This document shows, one piece after another, positions 54,102 through 61,588 of a DNA stretch of 64,000 nucleotides. The DNA comes from an uncultured Sulfuricurvum sp. (GTDB taxonomy: Bacteria; Campylobacterota; Campylobacteria; Campylobacterales; Sulfurimonadaceae), in assembly GCA_903844635.1 (NCBI GenBank), contig CAIMUF010000081.1, positions 62,001-126,000 of the forward strand, in the 5' to 3' direction. How positions within the stretch are numbered: the stretch's first letter is position 1; each line of letters begins with the position of its first letter. The position numbers and the translations under genes were made by a program. The notes beneath the pieces are model-generated. The model saw only the letters and a list, made by a program, of their open reading frames with translations. It was not told the DNA's origin and did not search any database.

Positions 54102-54468
54102 AAGACTCGCGTGACGAACAAATAACCCTGTAGACAATAACCCCTATTATAATTCCAATACTATCTGCGACAATGTCCATAAACGAAGAAGATCGTCCCG
54201 GTATAAAATACTGTGTTGCTTCGATTTGAAAACCAACGAGCAATAAAAGAGCAATTTTTTTACGTGTTGAGAAATGAGTGTACGTAGAACTTAGTAAAAT
54301 GAAAAGCACAAAAAAAGCAATAAAATGATTTTGCTTATCCCAAAGACCATCTAACACTTCAATATGTTGTGGTGTCAGTGCCAAATATTCAATAACTATA
54401 AAATTGATATACAATGCACTTTTAAAAAGATTTGTTATCATTGATCGCATTCTGGCAGATTTCCACAT
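54085..54468 (-). CDS. VanZ-like family membrane protein
   Basis: Up to 127 residues with four hydrophobic segments. 'DKQNHFIAFFVLFILLS' and 'QIEATQYFIPGRSSSFMDIV' with 'ADSIGIIIGVIVYRV' are the VanZ-like pattern. Start uncertain: ATG 54468 lies inside the upstream glycosylase gene, ATG 54441 would shorten overlap to 20 bp. Function unknown in this family outside glycopeptide resistance. Confidence 0.85.
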   Translation of the reverse strand: MWKSARMRSMITNLFKSALYINFIVIEYLALTPQHIEVLDGLWDKQNHFIAFFVLFILLSSTYTHFSTRKKIALLLLVGFQIEATQYFIPGRSSSFMDIVADSIGIIIGVIVYRVICSSRESFKRLL

Positions 54469-55090
54469 TCACCACTTTCCCTTTACTATTATTTTTAACA
54501 TACTCCACTATCATCCCATGAAAATGTGCAAACGTCCGCTGCAGCACTTCATCATCACAATGTTCCCGTATTCCACGTTCACACCACTCCTGCAAATCAT
54601 CATAACTCTCAAATTCGTAACCAAAAGCTTTTAAGAGACGTGCGGTATAGCTGTCTACGACCATAGCATCACGCATACAGGCATAACAAAGAATCGAATC
54701 TGCCGTCTCAGGACCAATCCCTTTTTGATTTAATAACCATTCCCTGCTCACATTCAGTGCAAATTCCTCAAATGATCCAAAATCTTTTAGTATCGCGCCA
54801 CAAAGGCGAATGATATTTTGAGATTTAGCTTTGATGAGTCCGCTTGAGTGAATCAGCTCCATGAGAATTTCTGGATCACACTGAGAAAGTGCTTCAAGCG
54901 TTAGAAAGTCATTTTTGGCAAGATTAGTGAGGGAAACAGTAACTCTTGCCCATTGAGTATTTTGGGTTAAAATTGCACCTATGACAACTTCAAATGTGCC
55001 GTGTTCTGGCCACCAAAGAGGCTGAGAGTTTTCAAGAAGATTGAGACATTCAAGGGCACAAAAAAGTTCCCATGAATCGGACAGTTCCAT
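54422..55090 (-). CDS. HhH-GPD DNA glycosylase, MagIII-like (3-methyladenine)
   Basis: 222 residues of the endonuclease III superfamily: helix-hairpin-helix 'LLNQKGIGPETADSILCYA' followed by the catalytic Asp in 'AMVVDSYTARLL'. The C terminus lacks the four-Cys iron-sulfur cluster, and the sequence matches Helicobacter MagIII, a 3-methyladenine DNA glycosylase. The stop of the upstream phosphodiesterase overlaps its start by one base. Confidence 0.9.
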   Translation of the reverse strand: MELSDSWELFCALECLNLLENSQPLWWPEHGTFEVVIGAILTQNTQWARVTVSLTNLAKNDFLTLEALSQCDPEILMELIHSSGLIKAKSQNIIRLCGAILKDFGSFEEFALNVSREWLLNQKGIGPETADSILCYACMRDAMVVDSYTARLLKAFGYEFESYDDLQEWCERGIREHCDDEVLQRTFAHFHGMIVEYVKNNSKGKVVNVEICQNAINDNKSF

Positions 55091-55899
55091 TAGGATTCAA
55101 TCCAGGCATCGGTTCTGAGACTTCTGCCGTCATCGAATATTTTGAGTTTAAATGCTTCAGTACATTTGCCTTCTTCGAGTGTCATGATAGCGATTTGTAA
55201 AATTTTACGGCATTTTTCTGGTACTTCAAAACGTCCAGCCATACCGGTAATAAATCGTTCCAAAGGGACTTTGGCATCCATTCCGATAACATTGTCTCGA
55301 CATCCGCTCAAACCCATATCTGTAAGATAGGCCGTACCTTTTGAAATTTGGAAATCATCACTTCCTACATGGGTATGCGTACCGATAATACCGCTTGCTT
55401 CACCTTGAAGCAACATCATCATGGCACGCTTTTCACTCGAGGCCTCTGCATGGAAATCGAGGAAGATATGGTTAATTCCTTCTTCTTTAAGTTGCGCCAC
55501 GGTATCACGAGCGCATCGAAATACATTATCAACGTACGGCATCCCATAATGTCCCATGACATTAAGTACGGCAAGCTTTTCACCTGCAACATCAAACACT
55601 CTGCATCCGCTTCCAGGTACACCTGCTGGATAATTGTGAGGGCGAAGCAAGGGCAGTGACTCAAGGAGAGGGAGTATATCTTTTTTATCCCATGTATGAT
55701 TTCCGCCGGTCATCACATCGATACCCGAATCAAAGAGCTCTTGTGCATTTTTTAATGTTAAACCAAAACCATGTGAGGCGTTTTCATAATTGGCAATGAC
55801 AAAATCTATTCCATATTCACGTTTAAGTTTTTTAACGTGTTCTTTAATCATCACTCGTCCCGGACGACCGACGACATCTCCTATAAATGCTATCTTCAA
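55090..55899 (-). CDS. YmdB-family metallophosphoesterase (TIGR00282)
   Basis: 269 residues. Metal blocks are in order: 'GDVVGRPGR', 'NYENASHGFGL', 'MTGGNHTWD', 'HAEASSEKRA' and 'GTHTHVGSDD'. Family members hydrolyse 2',3'-cyclic nucleotides with dinuclear iron. Length is normal. It is followed by the magIII-like gene with a one-base overlap. Confidence 0.95.
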   Translation of the reverse strand: MKIAFIGDVVGRPGRVMIKEHVKKLKREYGIDFVIANYENASHGFGLTLKNAQELFDSGIDVMTGGNHTWDKKDILPLLESLPLLRPHNYPAGVPGSGCRVFDVAGEKLAVLNVMGHYGMPYVDNVFRCARDTVAQLKEEGINHIFLDFHAEASSEKRAMMMLLQGEASGIIGTHTHVGSDDFQISKGTAYLTDMGLSGCRDNVIGMDAKVPLERFITGMAGRFEVPEKCRKILQIAIMTLEEGKCTEAFKLKIFDDGRSLRTDAWIES

Positions 55900-55959
55900 T
55901 CATTACCCTTTATATGCGTTATCGAAGTTTATCAAAACAATGCTTTTGTATAATACGAT

Positions 55960-56457
55960 ATGCTAAAGTACATCAACGGTTATAATCAAACCATTAAAAC
56001 TCAAATAGAATCTTTACTCCACCAAAACAAACTTGGCGAATATCTTCTTAATCGCTATCCCGATACGCACAGCTATACCACCGACAAGAGTCTATATGAT
56101 TATGTGATCGAACTTAAAAATGCCCATTTACGCAACGCATCTCCCATCTCAAAAGTCCTCTACGATACTAAAATCCGTGATCTGCAATCGGCACTTGGCA
56201 CGCACACCTTTGTCTCAAGAGTTCAAGGGGGAAAGCTTAAGGCTAAAAATGAAATCCGAATTTCACATCTCTTCAAAAAAACACCTGAGCCCTTTTTACG
56301 AATGATTGTAACCCATGAACTCGCCCATCTCAAAGAAAAAGAGCATAACAAAGCATTTTATAAACTCTGTATCCATATAGAACCCGAATATCATCAACTG
56401 GAGTTTGACGTGAGATTGTATTTGACACAGTGTGATTATTCTGGAAGTCTTTATTAA
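55960..56457 (+). CDS. YgjP-like (DUF45) metallopeptidase family protein
   Basis: 165 residues. 'TRMIVTHELAHLKEKEHNKA'-type segment holds the HExxH zinc motif (HELAH) with a third His in 'EKEHNKAF'. This fits the YgjP/WLM-type zinc metalloprotease fold, shorter than E. coli YgjP. Biological target unknown. No signal peptide. Confidence 0.85.
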   Translation: MLKYINGYNQTIKTQIESLLHQNKLGEYLLNRYPDTHSYTTDKSLYDYVIELKNAHLRNASPISKVLYDTKIRDLQSALGTHTFVSRVQGGKLKAKNEIRISHLFKKTPEPFLRMIVTHELAHLKEKEHNKAFYKLCIHIEPEYHQLEFDVRLYLTQCDYSGSLY

Positions 56458-56574
56458 TCTACCAACTGGAAATCGTTTGATTACAAAACATCATTTCCAC
56501 TTTGTTTGTGCCAAAGTTTTTCATTTTAATTAAATCTGCTACACTTTCAAATTGAATTGGCAAAAAGGTACTCA

Positions 56575-57441
56575 TTGTATTACAGTAAACTCGTGACATT
56601 CCTTACACTTCTTTTTATTACTCTTCATGCCTCAAATATAGATGAAATCAACACGTTAATTAAAAAAAATACCCTCGTAATTTATGGTATCAACAATCAA
56701 CCCAATCAATCTCCCTCTAGCTATGACAGCTTAGGCATATCCTATAATGACAACGATATCAAAATCAAAGTTGAAGGTTCTGATGACACTTTCAAGTCAG
56801 CAGGAGCTTTAACGTACAATCCATTTAAAAATCAGATGTATGTTGTTTTAGGTGCCAATTATATTACTCAAAATTTAGATAGTGTTTACCCCAATAATAT
56901 CAGCCAATATTCTGGCACACTTGGCGGTGGTTACAGGATTGAGAATGATCTCTATTTTGAAATGGGCAATTCTTTTACTCAGCTAAAAACTCCCGCTCTT
57001 GATGCTGAAGAGCAAGCTAAAGTCCAAACATTTAATGATACTTATTTGTCGATTGCGAAGTTTATAGAGTTACCTATAGGAACGGTTAACACAACCTTCA
57101 AAGGAGCAAAAATTTATGAAACGCTTTCGAAAAAAGAAACCAATTATGTCAGCACAATCAATTACTATTCAAATAATGATATTAATTTTGCGTATTCCTA
57201 TACCAATGCTTCAAGCAATATTTCAAACTACTACTCCATCAATTACGGCTACTTTATAACAGAATTCATGGATAATACATCTCTTGATATCTGTAATTTA
57301 AAAGTTGGTGTCAAAGCTAATTTCAAAGATATTACCAATTTGTCCAGCTATACTGCACCCAATCGTACGAAATCACACTTACCAAAATTGCATAAACTCA
57401 ACGATGTCATCTTAACCAATAATATGAAGCCAAGGCTGTAG
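56575..57441 (+). CDS. Hypothetical exported beta-rich protein
   Basis: I do not recognise the family. A TTG start at 56575 with AAAGG 7 nt upstream gives a clean signal peptide ('MYYSKLVTFLTLLFITLHAS'); the frame also opens at TTG 56557. The mature part (about 270 residues) is Asn/Tyr/Ser-rich with alternating strands ('YYSINYGYFITEFMD', 'GGGYRIENDLYFEMGNSF'), like a small outer-membrane barrel, but it does not end in Phe: the tail 'TNNMKPRL' is polar. Base composition is more AT-rich than its neighbours, and a 258-bp gap follows, so recent acquisition is possible. Confidence 0.65.
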   Translation: MYYSKLVTFLTLLFITLHASNIDEINTLIKKNTLVIYGINNQPNQSPSSYDSLGISYNDNDIKIKVEGSDDTFKSAGALTYNPFKNQMYVVLGANYITQNLDSVYPNNISQYSGTLGGGYRIENDLYFEMGNSFTQLKTPALDAEEQAKVQTFNDTYLSIAKFIELPIGTVNTTFKGAKIYETLSKKETNYVSTINYYSNNDINFAYSYTNASSNISNYYSINYGYFITEFMDNTSLDICNLKVGVKANFKDITNLSSYTAPNRTKSHLPKLHKLNDVILTNNMKPRL

Positions 57442-57699
57442 ATTATTGTTCTAAATTTCTTTAAATCAAGTCTTCTTTATTAATATCATTTATTTATAGA
57501 TATATCCTACTGCAATTATTAAATTTTCCTATAATATGTAAATCTCTATGGTACATTTTTGCTTGCTAATATTATGTTGAAAACATAAATTTCTATGTCC
57601 TAGTAAGTGTAGCCAGAGCATACTGCCTTACTCATTAATCCGAATCTTACACTTCCCGCGCATATCAAACCGGTAAACACTAGTTATTAAAAATTTTAA

Positions 57700-58332
57700 T
57701 TATAGGATTTTATTATTTTCAACGTGCTCTTTTGGATTAACAACAAAAATAGTGCGTAAACTGTAGCGGACAAGTAAAACAATGAGTAAACTCAAAATCC
57801 ACCCAGCCATAACATCAGCCGGAAAATGCGCCCCTAAACTTATACGTGAAACCCCTACTAAAATTACAAAAAAGACAGCAAGATATTTTTGCCAAGGTGC
57901 CACAAGTAATGGCCAGATACTGGCTGCTATCAGCATAGCGAATGAAGAGTGTCCGCTGGGTAGGCTATGATGATATTCCGCTTGTCCTATTATATGTATT
58001 GTTTCTATTGGAAAAACCAAAGGTGGTCTTGGAAAATCCAACAGGGGCTTCAATACTCCCAAAAGCCAGCCATCGGCTAAATAAGCAATACTAAATACAG
58101 TAATCGTACTTATCCAAAGCAACGCTTTTGTATCTACCTGATCACGAGAATTTTTCACAATAGCACTTGTCGCGCTTAGACACAATACTGCCAAATACCA
58201 AGTAAAAAGCTGATGAGAAGCTGCAGCCGTTACCCCAAGCATAATACTGTCTATCACACCATTATGAATATTATTGATTACATGAAACAACCAAACGTTT
58301 AATCCGCCCCAATCGTACAAATACCATTTCAT
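57700..58332 (-). CDS. PAP2-family membrane phosphatase
   Basis: 210 residues, about six membrane helices. All three acid phosphatase motifs are present: 'KPLLDFPRPP', 'SLPSGHSSF' and 'SRISLGAHFPADVMAGW'. It would dephosphorylate undecaprenyl diphosphate, phosphatidic acid or lipid A on the periplasmic face; which one is unknown. It overlaps the DUF4337 gene by 4 bp. Confidence 0.93.
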   Translation of the reverse strand: MKWYLYDWGGLNVWLFHVINNIHNGVIDSIMLGVTAAASHQLFTWYLAVLCLSATSAIVKNSRDQVDTKALLWISTITVFSIAYLADGWLLGVLKPLLDFPRPPLVFPIETIHIIGQAEYHHSLPSGHSSFAMLIAASIWPLLVAPWQKYLAVFFVILVGVSRISLGAHFPADVMAGWILSLLIVLLVRYSLRTIFVVNPKEHVENNKIL

Positions 58333-58892
58333 AACAATGCTTCAGCCCATAAAGCTATCCCACCGACAGCAGCGACAATGGCAATAGTAAAGAGCCATTT
58401 TTTACGTGTTAAGACAGTAATTGAGGCTAAAGAGATCGCGATTTGGATCAACGTCATCGATTGGGCTAAATGATGATGTGGAACCATAGACAGATCACTC
58501 TCTTTATTAGCTTTTTCAGATGCCGCTTCAAGTCCTTGTGCTTTATGTTTGATTACAGCTTTTTCTGCTTCATATTTTTCGAGCTGTTTTGAATAGAATT
58601 CTTTTTTTTCTTTCGGGGCGATATCCGACGCCAACTCCATTAAGTGCCCTTTATTGCTTTTGGCTTGATAAAAGTTCCATTGATCCGATGCTTGCGTTTT
58701 TAAAAGTACCGCTTCATTTTTAAACAGCATTGCTTCGTTTTGAGTAGCACCGCCTTGATAACTGACAACAGCCCCTATTGATGCTAAAATAGCTGTAAAT
58801 ATAGCCACATACTGACCTAATCCTTTTTCTTCACCTGCATGCTCAACTGCATGATCATGTGCGCCGTGTACGTGAAATTCGTGTCCTGACAT
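58329..58892 (-). CDS. DUF4337 domain membrane protein
   Basis: 187 residues. An N-terminal His-rich stretch ('GHEFHVHGAHDHAVEH') precedes a helix (about 27-47), a coiled coil ('KKEFYSKQLEKYEAEKAV') and two further C-terminal helices. The 'AIFTAILASIGAVVSYQGG' and 'SDQWNFYQAKSNKGHLMEL' segments define DUF4337. The His-rich tail could bind metal. Function unknown. Confidence 0.88.
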   Translation of the reverse strand: MSGHEFHVHGAHDHAVEHAGEEKGLGQYVAIFTAILASIGAVVSYQGGATQNEAMLFKNEAVLLKTQASDQWNFYQAKSNKGHLMELASDIAPKEKKEFYSKQLEKYEAEKAVIKHKAQGLEAASEKANKESDLSMVPHHHLAQSMTLIQIAISLASITVLTRKKWLFTIAIVAAVGGIALWAEALL

Positions 58893-58961
58893 TTGTGTCC
58901 CTTGAGTACGTATATTTTAACTATGGAATAAAAATAATTTTATTTTAATGCTATAAAAAAT

Positions 58962-59795
58962 TTACCACGAATCGTCACTGGAATCAGATAGGGTCTCAGA
59001 AGAACTATCATCCCATGAAGAGTTATCATTCACTCCAAAATCATTTCCACCCATATCATTAGTGGGCTCATTGTTCACAATCGGCGTATTATTTGTATTA
59101 TCATGAGTATTGGTTGAAGGTTCATCCATGAAATGGTGCATCAGGGCCTCTCCTGCCACAAAACCAGCTCCTGCAGCAGCACCGGTCGCTAATCCAGACA
59201 TGATGCCACCTCCTAAACCACTACTTTGTTGAGGATAAGGCTGTCCGCCTCCAAAACCTGACGATCCATTAGGATTATTTGGATTTGGATTGACTCCTGA
59301 TGTAGGATTCCCACCATTGTATTGAGCAGGATATCCATTTGTATTGCGTGACGAAAAAGCTCGAATGGCTAACCAAATCAGTAAAACAGCACCTAGAGCC
59401 ATAATGATCATCATCCAGGGAATAGAATGATTATTTGTTTGATTGGCTTCTACAATACTTGAATTTAATGATGAAGTAGAAGGTGATTGTAAATGCTGTT
59501 TTAAATTTTGAACGGATTGCGGTTTTGCAAAAGGTAAGCCTGGTGCTAGTTGTTCCGCTTTTGCAAGCTCATTTTTGGCATCGGATACATTGCCTTGGCG
59601 GACAAGTATCTCAGCATCCACAAAATGCGCCTTTGCACTTTCAGGATGAGCCTTTAAAACTTGTTCAACCATTTGGTGTGCGCCATTCAGGTCTCCAGAT
59701 TTTGCCGTTTGATATACTTGATGTATCGTTGGAAGATTTTCGGCAAATACCATTACCGTAGCAAACACAATGATGAGTAATTTAGAAAAAAACAT
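58962..59795 (-). CDS. TPR-containing protein with Gly/Ser-rich low-complexity tail
   Basis: 277 residues. Signal peptide (about 1-18), two to three TPR helices (about 25-95, 'GDLNGAHQMVEQVLKAHPES', 'AKNELAKAEQLAPGLPF'), one membrane helix (about 125-147), a Gly/Pro/Asn-rich stretch, a small Gly/Ala hydrophobic element 'GLATGAAAGAGFVAGEALMH', and an acidic Ser/Asp tail ending in Trp. The last two parts recall other tail-anchored scaffold proteins. Function unknown. Confidence 0.8.
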   Translation of the reverse strand: MFFSKLLIIVFATVMVFAENLPTIHQVYQTAKSGDLNGAHQMVEQVLKAHPESAKAHFVDAEILVRQGNVSDAKNELAKAEQLAPGLPFAKPQSVQNLKQHLQSPSTSSLNSSIVEANQTNNHSIPWMMIIMALGAVLLIWLAIRAFSSRNTNGYPAQYNGGNPTSGVNPNPNNPNGSSGFGGGQPYPQQSSGLGGGIMSGLATGAAAGAGFVAGEALMHHFMDEPSTNTHDNTNNTPIVNNEPTNDMGGNDFGVNDNSSWDDSSSETLSDSSDDSW

Positions 59796-59896
59796 TTATA
59801 TCCTTTGTCTCATTAGAGATGCAAAATCTTAATCAAATTTTCTAAACGAATGTGAAATGAGAATGATATAATTATCTCCAGAAGGAAGAGTTTATT

Positions 59897-60427
59897 ATGA
59901 TTCGTCGTATCCGTAATATTATTTTTATACTACTTATCATGTTGTACATCCTCTTTGAAGAATTAGTTTGGAATACAGCCGTCGTACCATTAATACAAAC
60001 CATATCTGCTTTTCATTTTTATCAACATTTTCTGGAATATATTCAGATGCGGGCAGGGCGAACTACCGTTTTGATTCTTTTTATTGTCCCTTTTCTTATC
60101 GGTGAAGCGATTGGGATTCTTTCAGGAATTCTTGCAGCCAAGCTTTATATTGTTAGCGCCATACTTTTATATGCCTGTAAAATTCCTCTCATTGTAGTTG
60201 CTCTTGCGATTTTACAAAACGGAAAGGTAAAGCTTCTCTCGATTGGATGGTTTGCACTCGCGTATAGATGGGTTACGCAGCAACTTGAAAAACTTCACTC
60301 CAGTGCACTCTATTTCCAAACTATCACTTTTATTCGCCATATACGTCAACGAGTGGCAAGCCGTTCTGGTCGAACCAAAGGATTGATTTTACATTTATAT
60401 CATCGTATTCGTAGAAATAGGAAATAA
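59897..60427 (+). CDS. Hypothetical membrane protein
   Basis: 176 residues, three to four hydrophobic helices (about 7-33, 57-80 and 83-108) and a strongly basic C-terminal tail ('GLILHLYHRIRRNRK'). No family recognised. AGAAGGAAGAG lies before the ATG and a TATAAT at 59867-59872 is a probable -10. Confidence 0.7.
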   Translation: MIRRIRNIIFILLIMLYILFEELVWNTAVVPLIQTISAFHFYQHFLEYIQMRAGRTTVLILFIVPFLIGEAIGILSGILAAKLYIVSAILLYACKIPLIVVALAILQNGKVKLLSIGWFALAYRWVTQQLEKLHSSALYFQTITFIRHIRQRVASRSGRTKGLILHLYHRIRRNRK

Positions 60428-60469
60428 GAAATAAGAAGTATTTCAGGGCTAATCAAATCCTTAAGATAC

Positions 60470-61588
60470 TTAACCTCTTACCAACTCCACTAAGGTTTCA
60501 TAATGCTCTGTATGCGGAAACATATCAAATAATTGCACTTTTTTAACACTGTACTGAGGTAAATACTCCAAATCGCGTGCTAAGCTTGTTGCGTTGCAGC
60601 TTGAATAGATAATCCGTGCAGGGGAACTTCGCTCAAGCCATTTGCATAACTGCTCACCTAGCCCTCTGCGCGGAGGATTTACAATGACAACATCCACATT
60701 TTTCCCTGATACAGCTGTAAAACTTGCTGTATCCATTGCCTCAAAACGAAGGTTTTCAAATCCGATTATTTTTGCCGAATCACGAGCGCAGGCAATGGCT
60801 TCACTCTCAATCTCAATACCGACAATTTCTCGATCCACTGCGGCGCAATGAAGGGCAAATCCACCTACACCACAGAAAAGGTCCCAGATCACTTTCGGTT
60901 TGCTTTCGCCTACCCATTCTGAAGCGGTTTTATACAGCTTAGCTGCAACATCCGTATTGGTTTGAAAAAAACTTTTGGGTCGTATAAAAAGAGGAATGCC
61001 GTTTAGCCGCTCTTCAAGACGAGTACTCTCCGTCAAAAAAATCTCTTCCTCACCCTCTAAAATTGCCATATGAATCGGTTGAATATTTGCAGTAACAACT
61101 TTTAGTTCGGGACACTGTGCAATCAATCCACTCAAACCATTTTGAAGCCGTGAAATCACTCCATGTGAACGTAAAACAAAGCGGAGCATCATAGAATTAT
61201 TGTGTCTGCTTCGCGTCAATAAAACGTATTTTAGTTCACCCTTTTTCAATCTCACATCATAAGCTTTGATACCCAAACTACGCAACCATACTTGTGTAGT
61301 TTCCAGTACATGCTGCATCGAGGCATCATACAGCGGACATTGAATCAAACTTACATCTTCTGATAGTCCAAGCACTACACCATCACGACTAGGGATTGCT
61401 ACCATCTTGGCCTTGTTTCGAAATCCTTTTAATGGACTTGGAGAGGGTTTCAGATATTCTTTAGGAGCAAATTTAAAAAGTAACTCATGTAAAAGCACAC
61501 TTTTTTGCTTTAACTGCTCCGCATAAAAAAAGTCAATCCACGAGCAAGAGCGGCAGACTTGTGCATCATAAAAAGAACAAAAACTCAT
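60470..61588 (-). CDS. rlmC: 23S rRNA (uracil-C5)-methyltransferase RlmC
   Basis: 372 residues, close in pattern to E. coli RumB/RlmC (U747). Iron-sulfur Cys are in 'FYDAQVCRSCSW' and 'IQCPLYDAS'; SAM motif 'DLFCGVGGFALHCA' near residue 240; 'VNPPRRGLGEQLC' and catalytic Cys in 'IIYSSCNATSLARDL'; ends 'DMFPHTEHYETLVELV'. One-base overlap with mfd. Confidence 0.94.
   Translation of the reverse strand: MSFCSFYDAQVCRSCSWIDFFYAEQLKQKSVLLHELLFKFAPKEYLKPSPSPLKGFRNKAKMVAIPSRDGVVLGLSEDVSLIQCPLYDASMQHVLETTQVWLRSLGIKAYDVRLKKGELKYVLLTRSRHNNSMMLRFVLRSHGVISRLQNGLSGLIAQCPELKVVTANIQPIHMAILEGEEEIFLTESTRLEERLNGIPLFIRPKSFFQTNTDVAAKLYKTASEWVGESKPKVIWDLFCGVGGFALHCAAVDREIVGIEIESEAIACARDSAKIIGFENLRFEAMDTASFTAVSGKNVDVVIVNPPRRGLGEQLCKWLERSSPARIIYSSCNATSLARDLEYLPQYSVKKVQLFDMFPHTEHYETLVELVRG

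Noticed and set aside
57605-57654. tRNA-like fold in the 57442-57699 gap: AAGTGTA..TACACTT arms around 'GCCAGAGCATACTGCC'
   Set aside because: Only about 50 nt long, no T-arm (TTC) or proper anticodon stem. The rest of this gap is AT-rich and shows only a palindrome ATTAAAAATTTTAAT near the PAP2 gene end.
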